The notes under the pieces: model-generated | The model's database searches: none | What the model saw: the letters and a program-made list of their open reading frames with translations, nothing else | Told to the model about the DNA's origin: nothing | Translations under genes and position numbers: made by a program | NCBI RefSeq assembly: GCF_965363235.1 | Contig: NC_134839.1 | Span: 94,445,743 to 94,509,742 of the forward strand | Source: Mytilus galloprovincialis | Lineage: Eukaryota; Mollusca; Bivalvia; Mytilida; Mytilidae | Reading direction: 5' to 3' | DNA length: 64,000 nt | In this document: positions 1 to 10,134 of the stretch, in pieces | Numbering within the stretch: position 1 is the stretch's first letter | Layout of the letters: each line of letters starts with the position of its first letter

Positions 1-400
1 TATTTCGAGCTCTACGGTGATGATCTCTATGAGATTTTTGGTGGTGCTAAAAACTGAGTATGGTATGTTGTTTCTTCTGGTTGGTGTAATATTTTGTTGT
101 TTAAGCTTATGTTCGTTTGTGATATTAAGAATGGGCTTATTTATCTTAAGGTTGTACTGTTGTGGTGATCGGATTGAATATGCATCTTTCCACTGAATAT
201 CAGGGATGTTGAAATCTCCTGTTAGCACTATACTGGGCAGGTTATACAAGCCTGTCGTTGAATTAAATTGGTGGCGTTTAGACTTATGCAGATCTTTTTA
301 GAAGTCGAATATTACTACCTTTAGGTTGGTATTCTTGGTTTGCTGAGTACATAGTTTCTTCGTCGTCTGTTTTGATGTCCATGTCACATTAAAGTGCTCT
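1..400 (-). mobile_element. LINE (non-LTR retrotransposon) endonuclease fragment
   Basis: Read on the minus strand, this stretch encodes part of an endonuclease/exonuclease/phosphatase domain. Visible pieces are LPSIVLTGDFNIPDIQW (the conserved GDFN core, at about 245-190) and NEHKLKQQNITPTRRNNI (about 115-60), the usual EPTRxxNILDL block of LINE endonucleases. The frame holds back to about position 400, with one in-frame stop in the less conserved part near 280, and drifts after the NNI block (PYSVFST where LDLVFST is expected), so the copy is degenerate. It continues leftward out of the window, where any reverse transcriptase would lie. The family-level call rests on the GDFN and TPTRRNNI motifs; the clade is not determined. 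Confidence 0.7.
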
Positions 401-1209
401 ACGATTTTCAGCAACTAGTTTACTGCATAGTACAAATGGGTATTTTTGGTACCTTTGATAACTATTTATTGGATCAGAGTTTGTTTGAATATCCCCTGAA
501 GTAATGACAGGTAGTTATGCATGATAAATTGATATGCGCTCATGCCATTTTACAATTGACATTTTTGTATTCAATCAGTCAATTTCTCTTTTACAAATAG
601 GGAAGCACATGACGACTGATAGTGATAAGACACACAATGTGAGGGATCACTTCTTTATGTGTAGAAACATCCTACAAAATATCCAAGCTTTATCTCAAAA
701 ACTGTAGGAGGAGATAACAGCACAAACCATGATATCTTTATGCCCCTCGTACCAAAAAATGACTAAATTTAAATGCACAGCATTTTGAGATTGCCCTGGT
801 TAACTGGTGTATCTCTTTCATATAAAAACCCTCGAGTATTGAGATGGTTTTAAAGAAATGGCAAACATAAATAAAAGATGTTGCACAGTAAAAGAGAAGG
901 GGTGGGATAAAAACATTTCAAATTAAAAAATGCCTTGGGCAAAAAGTCACAGTTCAAACAAAATCACAAAAATAGATTTTGTGACAAAAAAAAATTGAAG
1001 CTTTATTTATGTTATTCTAAAGTCTGAATTTCAAATCATTCTAATAACGTTACTTAATATAAGTCAAATGAAACGAGTGACTGGTGAAAAATAATGTTCT
1101 TTAACCAATGCATGCATATATATTAAACTTAGTCTTCTGCGAACGATTCATTTTTTTTTTACGTATCCATATCGTATTATCGTCCAAAAAATAATTCACT
1201 TGGCAGCTA
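401..1209. other. AT-rich stretch, nothing recognised
   Basis: Between the LINE fragment and the gypsy fossil I see no coding frame, tandem repeat or inverted repeat that I can name. It contains several A and T runs. Confidence 0.5.
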
Positions 1210-2961
1210 TTAAATGGTCGTTACCTTGTAGTCACCACAAATTCTAATAGATCCGTTCTCCTTAACTACAGGTACTATCGGAGCGGCCCAGTCGGAAAAT
1301 TCCACTTGCTGAATCTGACCCTCCTTCTCAAGACGTTCAAGTTCCATCTCCACTTTATCCTTCAACGCATACGGCAAAGGGCGAGCCTTGAAATATTTCG
1401 GTACGGCACTCTCATCAACATAAATCTTGGCTTTCATGCCTTTTACAGTTCCAAGTTCATCTTTGAAAACCTCCTTATTTGCTTCCAAGATCACATTCAA
1501 ATCACTCGATTGATTATCACTTCCAACGACGGAGAAAATATCCTTCCAATCCAGTTGGAGTTTGTTCAACCAGTCTCGGCCAAGTAAATTCGGACCTTTA
1601 CGCTTCACTATCAGTAATGGTAATTTTGCGCGTTCCTTTTTGTAATTGACATTGACGATTGCACGTCCTATTACAGGAATCTGCTCTCCCATGTATGTTC
1701 GGAGTTTAGCACTTGTCGGTTCGATTCTGAATTTCGACTTGTATTCCTTGTAAGTATCCTCGCTCATGATAGAAACTGACGCTCCGGTATCTATTTCCAT
1801 GGCTATTTCACATTCATTTACATTGATTTGCACTTTGTATGCCTCATTAGATTTATTTCCAAAATGAAAAACTGAGTAAACTTCATTTTCACTTTCACTA
1901 CTTTCATCCTGCTCCATGAAATGAGCACGTGGTTTAAAACGTGATTTAAACTCTCTGTGATTTTCACTTAAATTCCCACTGGCAGATTTGTTACGGCATT
2001 TCTTTGCGATATGTCCTTTCTTTTTACAACTGTGGCATTTTGCATCCTTGAACCTGCATTCAGCGGCTAAGTGATTTCCTCCACAACGGTAACAATCTCC
2101 TTGTTTCGAATTTCCAGAGTTGTTTCTTGTATATGATTTTGAAACTTTGTTGATTTGTTTCTGAAATGTTCCATTTGTCCCACTCGCTTGGATGTCCTGT
2201 GCATTCTTCTCTGCAGTCTCCATAGCGGTAGCAATTTCCAATGCCTTTTCAAATGTTAAATTCGGCTCTGCTAACAGTCTCCTCTGTATGCGGTCACTCT
2301 TCATCCCGACGACTAACCTGTCACGTAACGTCGCGTTTAACGTGTCACCATAATTACAGTGTTCTGTCAGACTTCTTAGTGCTGCAATAAATGTCCTCAC
2401 CGACTCATCGCTGTGTCTTGTTCTACTGTTAAATTTAAATCTCTGAATGATTTCTGATGGTACTGGATCTCGGTGGTCCTTCACTAGTTTTGTTAAATCG
2501 GCCAGTGATTTCGTTCCTGGTTTGGCTGGTGCTAATAAATCCCTTATTAATTTGTAGGTATTCTTCCCACATACACTTAAGAAAATATCCCTTTTCTGGT
2601 CTTCTTCGTCTATCTCATTAGCATTAAAATAATGTTCCATACGTTCTACATATTGTGTCCAATCTTCGGATTCATCAAAAGAGTCTAATTTCCCGTAAGT
2701 CGGCATTGTCACTTGTAGAAATTTACATTTATTTTAATATCCAGTTTTATCCTCGTCGCCAAAATGTGTAATATATTTGCTATGTAATAATACAATCCAG
2801 TTTCTATAACTAATTTATTAACAAGTACATCGTTTGATGGTCAGACTACAGAATGACAACATGTGTATAAGAACTTCAATTGATCTATTTAATTACATGT
2901 TTATCTAAGAATGTGCAGACATGTGAGAGTTGCTGATCTGTCAATTATAATTACTGTAACA
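1210..2961 (-). mobile_element. Ty3/gypsy LTR retrotransposon fossil (LTR, gag, protease, start of RT)
   Basis: Minus-strand element. A 197-bp LTR at 2765-2961 is followed by a TGGCGACGAGGAT leader or primer-binding region (2750-2762), then a gag-pol frame at 1210-2712. That frame has a Gag domain (about residues 10-170), two CCHC zinc knuckles (CYRCGGNHLAAEC and CHSCKKKGHIAKKC, about residues 208-240), an aspartic protease with the IDTGAS active-site motif (about residue 307), and the N-terminal part of a reverse transcriptase (SDWAAPIVPVVKENGSIRIC). RNase H, integrase and a second LTR are not found in the window, so it is a broken fragment. The knuckle pair and leader suggest the Mag/C-clade group of Ty3/gypsy; this is inference. 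Age cannot be judged with only one LTR. Confidence 0.9.
2765..2961 (-). repeat. Putative single LTR of the gypsy fossil
   Basis: On the minus strand it begins TGTTACAGTAATTATAATTG and ends TATTACACA, which are TGT...ACA ends, directly before the TGGCGACGAGGAT leader. It holds an AATAAA-like signal. The boundary is inferred from the end motifs and leader only, because no partner LTR is present to align. Confidence 0.6.
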
Positions 2962-3387
2962 GATGATACGGTAATAAAGTGAGGTGAACTTTATAACAGT
3001 TTACTTGTATGATGCCATCATACAAGTTATAACATGTACAAATACAATTGTTCAAGTAATTACTTGTCCAATTTTTACTGAGAAAAAGATAATAACTTGT
3101 ACAAATCATTTTTCTACCGAGGCCTATTTGCTGTTCACAACAAATTTTCCTTTTAACAAATAATTTATTACTAAATGCAAAAGCATAAACTTGAAACATT
3201 TGAGTACTTTTTATATAATCTTAGCAAATCTGTTCAGTTTAATGGGCATAACTTCAAGTGTAAAGATGGAAAACGTTGTGGAAAAGAAATTTTATGATGA
3301 AATAAATAAATTGAAAAATGACAATAAAATCTTCTAATGATATAATTCAGAATTCACACGTGAAGGATACAGAGAGACTATAAGTAG

Positions 3388-3650
3388 ATATAGGAAGATG
3401 TGGTGTGAGTGCCAATGCTACAACTCTCCATCCAAATAACAATTTATAAAAGTAAACCATTATGGGTCAATGTACGGCCTTCAAAACGGAGCATTGGCTC
3501 ACACCTAACAAAAAGCTATAAAGGGCACCAAAATTACTAGTGTAAAACCATTCAAACGGGAAAACCAACGGTATAATCTATATAAAAAACGAGAAACGAG
3601 AAACCCGTATAAATTACATAAACAAACGACAACTACTGTACAACAGATTG
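3388..3650 (+). repeat. Interspersed mussel repeat B
   Basis: This copy contains GAGTGCCAATGCTACAACTC, GGTCAATGTACGGCCTTCAA and ACAAACGACAACTACTG. The same string order is found at 34612, 40628 and 51449 on the plus strand and inverted near 36985. I recognise the family from Mytilus but give it no class. Confidence 0.75.
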
Positions 3651-3689
3651 GAATGTAAAGGAAGCAAAATTAAGTTCCAAAAAACAGCA

Positions 3690-4040
3690 CGTAAAAATTA
3701 ATTCTTGAGACGGTATGATGTTTTGAATTTAGAAGGAATTAAAAAAAAAATCATTTGCAAAGGAGACGAAATGATTTTTTAAGGTTGATAAACTTTACCC
3801 TCTGATTAGAACAGCACATTCTAAAGTTGGTCATGGAGGCATACTCAAAGCTTATAAGGACTTTAATATGATTGAACAAAAAAAAATCATATATTAGATT
3901 TTTATATATCTCGTAGCTAGTGTCCTTTTAAAGTGGCAACAAGTTGTTAAGCCCAATTTGCTCAAGGTGTCATGTTAGCTGAAGTTATTTCATTAAAAGC
4001 AGAAGGAAGCGTACGGAAGAAACAAATATAACTCAAAGAT
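3690..4040 (+). pseudogene. Integrase N-terminal (H2C2-like) fragment, KRBA2/Ginger type
   Basis: Two adjacent plus-strand pieces resemble the KRAB-A-domain-protein-2-like (KRBA2, Ginger-related) integrase family: LRRYDVLNLEGIKKKIICKG at about 3702-3761 and KLYPLIRTAHSKVGHGGILK at about 3790-3849. The second holds the H-x4-H spacing of the zinc-binding region before the catalytic core. The pieces are separated by a stop and the homology fades near 3870. The family is known as a cut-and-paste DNA transposon with a retrovirus-like integrase. I assign it by motif memory, not by a search. Confidence 0.55.
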
Positions 4041-4299
4041 AGCGTGTTGTACAAGTTATTATCTTTTTCTCAACAAAAATTGTACAGGTAATTACTCGTA
4101 CAATTATATTTGTGCAAGTAATAACTTGTATGATGGCATCGTACAGGTAATTACTATTACAAAGTTTTTGTACAGGTAATAACTTGTACAAAATAGTAAC
4201 ATGTACACGACATATATAAGTTTTATAATAGAAACTAGCTATTTAGTAATAAAAACATATGCATCATTTTTTTTAATTTGAAGTTTTATATGACTTTAA

Positions 4300-4720
4300 G
4301 CAACTTTGCAAACAAAAGTGTATCAACAGAACAAGCTGTCCGAATTTCGTTTTCATTTATTGGTGTCTCAGTGTGCGGATTGAAGTTGTATTTTTTTTTT
4401 AAAAATCACACGAAAAGTAATTATCGATCAATCGTCCCCAACTATATGCAATTTTTTACCTGGTTTACATCAAGGGTCAGCACTTGGTTCTCTAGATAAT
4501 GGTAAACCGGACCTCTGCTCTTTATTATTTATGTGAACTCTTTCGTCATACTTTTTGAAGATGATACATGTATTTTCTTCAGTGCCTCAGTTGCTCGGTT
4601 CATGACGAAGATCTATTGCTCAACATGACCCGATAAAACTGGGACAAAGAAAAAGACAATAGAGTATTTCGTTTCAACTCCGCGTCAAATAAACAGAAAT
4701 CACGATTTACTCTCATGACG
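4300..4720 (+). mobile_element. Degenerate LINE reverse transcriptase fragment
   Basis: Short plus-strand pieces read LHQGSALGS (about 4467), then GPLLFIIYVNSF and EDDTCIFFS in a shifted frame (about 4507-4585). These match the order QGSxLGPLLFxxYINDL...ADDT of non-LTR reverse transcriptases. At least one frameshift lies between them and the first D of ADDT is replaced. This is a fragment only; both ends are undefined. Confidence 0.45.
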
Positions 4721-5893
4721 AGACAAGATTCTAGTCGATCATACCGACAGATCATTTTCTAGTACCACACGTCACAATAACACATGCTCTATACCTAGAG
4801 TTCGATAATATAAGCCGTTACCTTCGACAGCTGAGAATATTAAACACGGTAGCTCTTAAATGGAGGAACAGAAAATAATTTGGAAATATTCTAAATATCC
4901 GACCAACATCGATGTTATATCTGATTAAATATTAACCCTTTTAATTCTTCTGTCGAGTTTGTTCTTTGTTCTTAATACCATTTTTTAAAGAGGGTAACCC
5001 AATTAGTTTTCACCAATCTTTCTAGGGGTAAGAACACAAAATGATACACCGGTTATACATACAGAGAAATATTTTGCTGGCCGAGGTAAGAATGATATGA
5101 TGGTTGAGTTCACTCAAAAAAGCCCAACCCCGCGATATTCTGTATACATGACTTCCCTAAACCATGAACCCGCTGTTATCCAATGTGTGTCGTTTGTTGC
5201 TATCTTTCATACTTGTTTTTGGTTGTTGTTTTGTCCTCAATAAGCCGGAAGGCTTTGTTTTATTTTTGTGTATTGCTTTACATTGTGTCTAGAAGAGGCT
5301 CTAACATTTATATTTTCTTTACTTTATCATCAGAGTTTATGAGTTTTGAAAATTATTTTTTTTATACCTGGTGGATCGTTTTCTCATTTGCATACCAATA
5401 ACCACACCTTTCTTTCCGTTTGAACACACTAAATAAATAGTATCTTGCATTTAAATCACCATCATCACATATGATATTTCAAATACAAGCAAATCTAGCC
5501 CAAACAAACATACAGACAAAATCCTATGTAACAAAGACGGCTACATGTTCTATTACACATATGATCAATACCATTTTTACATCAGAGGACCGTCAGGGCC
5601 TCGGGTGTATTGCCATCGCCTAATTTTCCGCCTAATTTGAATATATGAATAATATTCAGATTAGTTTTGGAATGATAACCGAGCTATAAAAATTATAGAT
5701 CCGCGCACACTTTATAGTGCAAAATAAAATTCTTTATCGCTTCTTTTTAATTCATGTTTTCAATGGATTCTTAGACAATTTATTTTTATTATATACAAAT
5801 TAATAATATGGAAATGGTTTGTCGTTAGAAATATTAGATTATTAATCAAACAATCTTTAATATCAATGACGTATCGAAAAATTGTTGTTGCGG
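4721..5893. other. AT-rich stretch, nothing recognised
   Basis: No convincing coding frame or repeat boundary is visible. Confidence 0.4.
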
Positions 5894-5981
5894 ATGAGTA
5901 CCACCAATGCGCATTCATCAAGATCGAGCGAGCTTGAAGAAACACGAGAGGCGATCAATATAGGAATTTATACACAGAAAG
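5894..5981 (+). CDS. Possible orphan first coding exon
   Basis: An ATG at 5894 opens a frame MSTTNAHSSRSSELEETREA... of 29 codons that runs exactly into a donor-like AAAG|GTAATT at 5981/5982. Composition is protein-like and unlike the flanks. I find no matching downstream exon and no homology, so it may be chance. The reading is kept because the frame is open right up to a plausible donor. Confidence 0.2.
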
Positions 5982-6419
5982 GTAATTTATATATTTCAAT
6001 TATTTGATTTTAGGTAACTTGTTTAAAACCGTTTGTAGCATATTTGTCTATCATATTATCGTAGCAAAACCAGGAATATTTAATCTGGCACAATATGAAA
6101 ATAATTTCTCTGTTAAACGTTCCCTGTCGCCATTTTGAAAATACCAGCTGATTGAGTTGGAGAAACGAGAACATGCAAGGCCTTTAAAGATAAGTTTACT
6201 TCTTGTGTATTCTTTATTGTAACAACTTTTTTTTATATTAGATCTCAACAATTTTTGGAGTTAAATTTATTTTCTTCGTATTAAAGTAACAAGTAGATCA
6301 CTTATAGGGTTACAAGAGCGCAATTATTTGTTTACATTTTACAGCCCCAGACTCTTGGAACACCAGTGGTACCCTATGGAAAATGCATTACGAATAATTG
6401 TGGTCTTGTAACCTTCAAC

Positions 6420-6585
6420 AGGGGTGGATCCAGCCATTTAAAAAAGGGGGGTTCCCAACCCAGGACAAAAAGGGGGGTTCCAACTATATGTCCCTATTCA
6501 AATGCATTGATCGGCAAAAAGGGGGTGCCAACCCCGGAACCCCCCCCCCCCCCCTGGATCCGTGATTTTGTGATTTTTCATACGG
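6420..6585. mobile_element. MITE-like element with GGATCC ends, family 1
   Basis: It begins GGGGTGGATCCAGCCATTT and ends CCCCCTGGATCCGTG, so the ends form an inverted repeat around GGATCC. The interior (CAAATGCATTGATCG, AAAAGGGGG) matches the copy at 42078-42200. G and C homopolymer runs are typical of the family. Confidence 0.65.
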
Positions 6586-6835
6586 GTGTGAATAATAAAC
6601 CTCTCATTGACAGAAATGACAGTCGTATCCCTCAGAGAAATCCGCTCTTTGATTAAATTGTTAATTTATTATTCTATGGAAATTTAAATCTCAAGAATCT
6701 TTCTGTGAGTTTGGATGAATAATTCCATGTTTAATTTGTACCAGAAACCCAAGTCACACATAAGTTAACAGGGATTTAAAATGTCCACGATTAAAATCAC
6801 ATGTACATGTATATTCTAGATAATTTAAACAAACC

Positions 6836-6986
6836 TATATATTTGTTTAGGAGCCAGCTGAAGGACGCCTCCGGGTGCGGGAATTTCTCGCTACATTGAA
6901 GACCTGTTGGTGACCCTCTGCTGTTGTTTTTTATTTGGTCGGGTTGTTGTCTCTTTGACACATTCCCCATTTCCATTCTCAATTCT
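6836..6986 (-). repeat. Interspersed mussel repeat A, short copy
   Basis: Minus-strand copy of the repeat that begins ATTGAGAATGGAAATGGGGA and contains AGCGAGAAATTCCCGCACCC and CAGCTGGCCCCTAAACA. It has only the first 150 bp of the family. Other copies lie at 13441, 27691, 35198, 35622, 55270 and 63749. Confidence 0.85.
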
Positions 6987-8867
6987 ACATTGTATCTATT
7001 TTTAATTCTCAAACATAGTTGTTATTATTTTAAGCAACCTTGTTAACAGTTTAGATTTATATCAAATCGGATGAGAATCCAGGATTTAAAAGGGAGAGGG
7101 GTCTAGCAAGTCAACATTTTGGGTAAAACTATATAAAAAAGGACTACGCATTTACCATTCATGAAGCTTCTTGAAAAGGACGTGCCTTCAGCTCCCTCCT
7201 CCTCAAAAAAAATCTGCCTCGGCAAATTTAAACCCTTTTACGCTGTTTATTCATGTAGCTGTACAGTGGAGCCTATGGGACTACAATCTAAGTTGACATC
7301 TGAATCACCGAAAATAAACCTACATTTTCATGTATAATTTGATAAGTAAATTTTTAACACATTTATACATTTTTTTAAATTTGTTGTTGACAATTTTTTG
7401 TTCATTTAAAAATATAGGGACAACAGAGTTGGTGTATGTGGGTTCGATTGCCACCCTAGGCATTCCGCATTTATATTGGCTGGTGCAAAGTGGCCCCACA
7501 CTGACTCTGTTGTTCATGTGTCACTTAAAAAAATCAGGCGGCCTCGTTCAGGTCTTGCCATCTTTATTTTTCTTTTCAAAAATCATACACAACAAAACCA
7601 TTGAATAATTGTGAAAATTATAGTACAGATAATTAAATAACTATGGTAAAACTTTAATTGTTTTTGGCATAATTAACCTTGGCTACCATCCAAGATCCAA
7701 AAGGTTTTTATATTGATGAATTATATATATCAGATTTGGATTCTTTTGGTGACAAAACATTTTGGATGGTAGGTGGCGGCCAAATCTTTATTCCTAAAGA
7801 CTTAAAGCTTTCAGGTCTGAAAATTGCCCAAAATCATCACATTTTGACAAATTTGGAACACAAAATGTACTTTTATGAAAAGAACTGATTTATTGAGCGT
7901 TAAGACATTTGATATAGACCCATTTACGAACCAAACTGTGAACTTTTTTAGAGTTTTTAGGGTAAAGTTTATATTTTAGGCCATTTTGGGCAATAAGTGT
8001 ACCTTTTCCTTTGAATCAGTGGTTTCACAATAACCATAATACTAAGTATCTGTTAGAAGATAGCACTTTCACAGTACATTGTTAAACTTAAAGATAAATA
8101 AATATATACCAACAACGACCAATATTAATGATAGAATGAAATTATATATATACTGTTTTATATTGTCACATGTACATACATAAATGAAAATCAAACCCAA
8201 ACTGTTGTCATTATTCATAAGAATTAAACGAAAAGGGAGGTATGATTGGTAATCAGACACCAGCTCTAGACAAAATGATGAAAAAGAAATGAAGCTTACC
8301 ATACAACATTTTTACAATAAGAAAAAAAACTATACATAAATCAGTTAGAAATAGCCATGAAATGACAAATGTTAAACAATATATGCAAGAAAACTAATGA
8401 TCACATCAATGTACAAACAGAAAATCAAGATATACACCAAAAAATTACAAGCCCTGGTAGTTGTGAACTTCTATATGTATGGTGCAAAATTTTCTCATTG
8501 CTAAAACAGTGGTATCCAAAGTATTAAATCCAGAACAAAGTAAAAAAAAAGACTAACAGTTGAAAAACTATCCAGATGTTGTGAAATTCAATTAACAAAA
8601 ATACCATTATTAGCGAAAGGCTATCTTCATATACATTAATACATTGTAATATTAACAATGAACCATTTAATAATTAGAAAATAGAACCTACAATGTACAT
8701 GTTTGTGTTGACTGCAACAAAAATCTAGAATAAAGGATAGTAATCTTGCTTTGTTAACATCCATTTAATTAGCAATTGATCCAAAAGCTAAATGTTTCAG
8801 AAAATAGAAGACCTGGATACTACATGTACATACATTGTTAATAAATGGCATTTGTAGAGCAGGATCT
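6987..8867. other. AT-rich stretch, nothing recognised
   Basis: There are short open frames on the plus strand near 7330-7888 and a small mussel-repeat trace near 8225-8290 (GGTATGATTGGTAATCAGAC). I see no splice-site-bounded coding region. Confidence 0.4.
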
Positions 8868-9065
8868 GCTTACCCATCCGGAGCACCTGCGATCACCCCA
8901 AGGATTGGTGGGGTTCGTGTTGCTCAGTCTTTAGTTTTCTATGTTGTTTCTAGTGTACTTTTATTTGTCTGCATGTCTTTTTCAGTTTTAGTCATGGAAT
9001 TGTAAGTTTATTTTCGATTTATAAGTTTGATGTTCATCTGGTATCTTTAGCCCCAATATTACAGT
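8868..9065 (+). repeat. Interspersed mussel repeat C
   Basis: Contains GGATCTGCTTACCCATCCGG, GAGCACCTGCGATCACCCC and TTGCTCAGTCTTTAGTTTTC. It shares order and sequence with 12511-12715; a fragment is at 34472 and an inverted fragment at 22368. The ends are not defined. Confidence 0.75.
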
Positions 9066-9942
9066 TTATCTGTTTTAATATGATTGTCTTGAACCTCTTA
9101 TTCATAATTCAGTGAGTGACTATATAGCTACTCGAAGAATTGTTTGCTATGTTGATTCTCTATTATAAGTTATACTCTAACGATTTTTGTATGTGTGAAA
9201 CTATATGGTCACAATGCCAATCTAACAGTTCTCATTTGACCACGTAATCGTTGATAATTCACAAAGTTAAGTTTCCTAGTTCAAGTCAGTATCTCAGATA
9301 TGATAGCAAATTATATTATTTGTACTATATTGTAAGGTGAACATTTCTGTCTGGCAGGTATAATATAAACACCTGTCATTTATCAATAATTCAACATAAC
9401 TTGAGGTCCTCTGATGTTCAGTACTTCAGTACTTTGATTATTGTTTTAATGTGAAAAGAAACAAAAATTCAACTATACAAACGATAAAAATATGATTAAG
9501 ACAGAACTATAGTAATGACATGACATAAATATACGAAATACTACAAATTATACATACTTTCTTTATTTGTCAATTGAAACTTTGGAATTACAATAAATTG
9601 TACAATAACCTGGATTTCTAAACTTTTTGACAAAAAAGGAACGTTTTGTTTCGTGAAATCCAAACATATAGACGAACGCAGTGATTAATTTCTTTAATGC
9701 ATTTCTTTTGTTTTTAACATCATTTCGGTCTCCCTCAAACCTAGATACCGTAGGATTTGACATCCACAAAACTAAATTAAATTTCTGAACTTAGGGTCAA
9801 TTATGAGCTAGTCTAGATATTTCTTTTCTATACTTAAGGTCAAATTAGAGATAGTTGAGACTGTAAAAATAACCTATTGGTGTCTTTATATTTCTTTCAT
9901 TTTTGGTAACTATGATATTGACGTTTCCATATGATAACTCAC

Positions 9943-9948
9943 TTTAAT
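9943..9948 (-). terminator. Candidate poly(A) signal of the aldo-keto reductase gene
   Basis: ATTAAA on the minus strand, about 145 bp after the stop codon. A canonical AATAAA occurs further on at 9562-9567. Which one is used cannot be told from sequence. Confidence 0.35.
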
Positions 9949-10091
9949 CACCACAGTGACATTTTTTAAAACACAAATATAAGATATTTGTTCATGATAT
10001 GACAAAGCCACAATTAAATCAACACGTAATAATTCAGGAAAACTAGCTGCACCAATTCTATAATAATAAAAGAAGTCCGTATGGTTTCGTG

Positions 10092-10134
10092 TTAATAAGG
10101 GTCCTTGAATGGGTACTCTGGATGGTCTTTCATT
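10092..10134 (-). CDS. Aldo-keto reductase exon 10 (terminal)
   Basis: Acceptor TTTTGTAG, then one base completing a Gly codon, then [13 protein letters not shown] and TAA. HPEYPF is the family's C-terminal signature. Confidence 0.9.

Larger units (their letters stand above)
2998..4215. mobile_element. Inverted-repeat DNA transposon remnant with KRBA2/Ginger-like integrase
   Basis: Two inverted arms flank this unit. The left arm (about 2998-3110) reads ACTTGTATGATGCCATCATA, and the right arm (about 4045-4160) is its near-complement, including a shared GAGAAAAAGATAATAACTTG block. The arms consist largely of the palindromic motif ACTTGTACAAGT and the spaced motif GTACAGGTAATTAC. The right side carries extra copies to 4215. 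Inside lie an integrase-like fragment and a copy of a common mussel repeat (3388-3650). The unit abuts the gypsy LTR at 2961. It is a degenerate, internally disrupted copy, and the exact ends are uncertain. Confidence 0.55.

Noticed and set aside
7679-7888. Open frame with IQDPKGFYIDELYISDLDSF
   Set aside because: It looks somewhat protein-like but lacks splice sites, family signal or a neighbouring exon.
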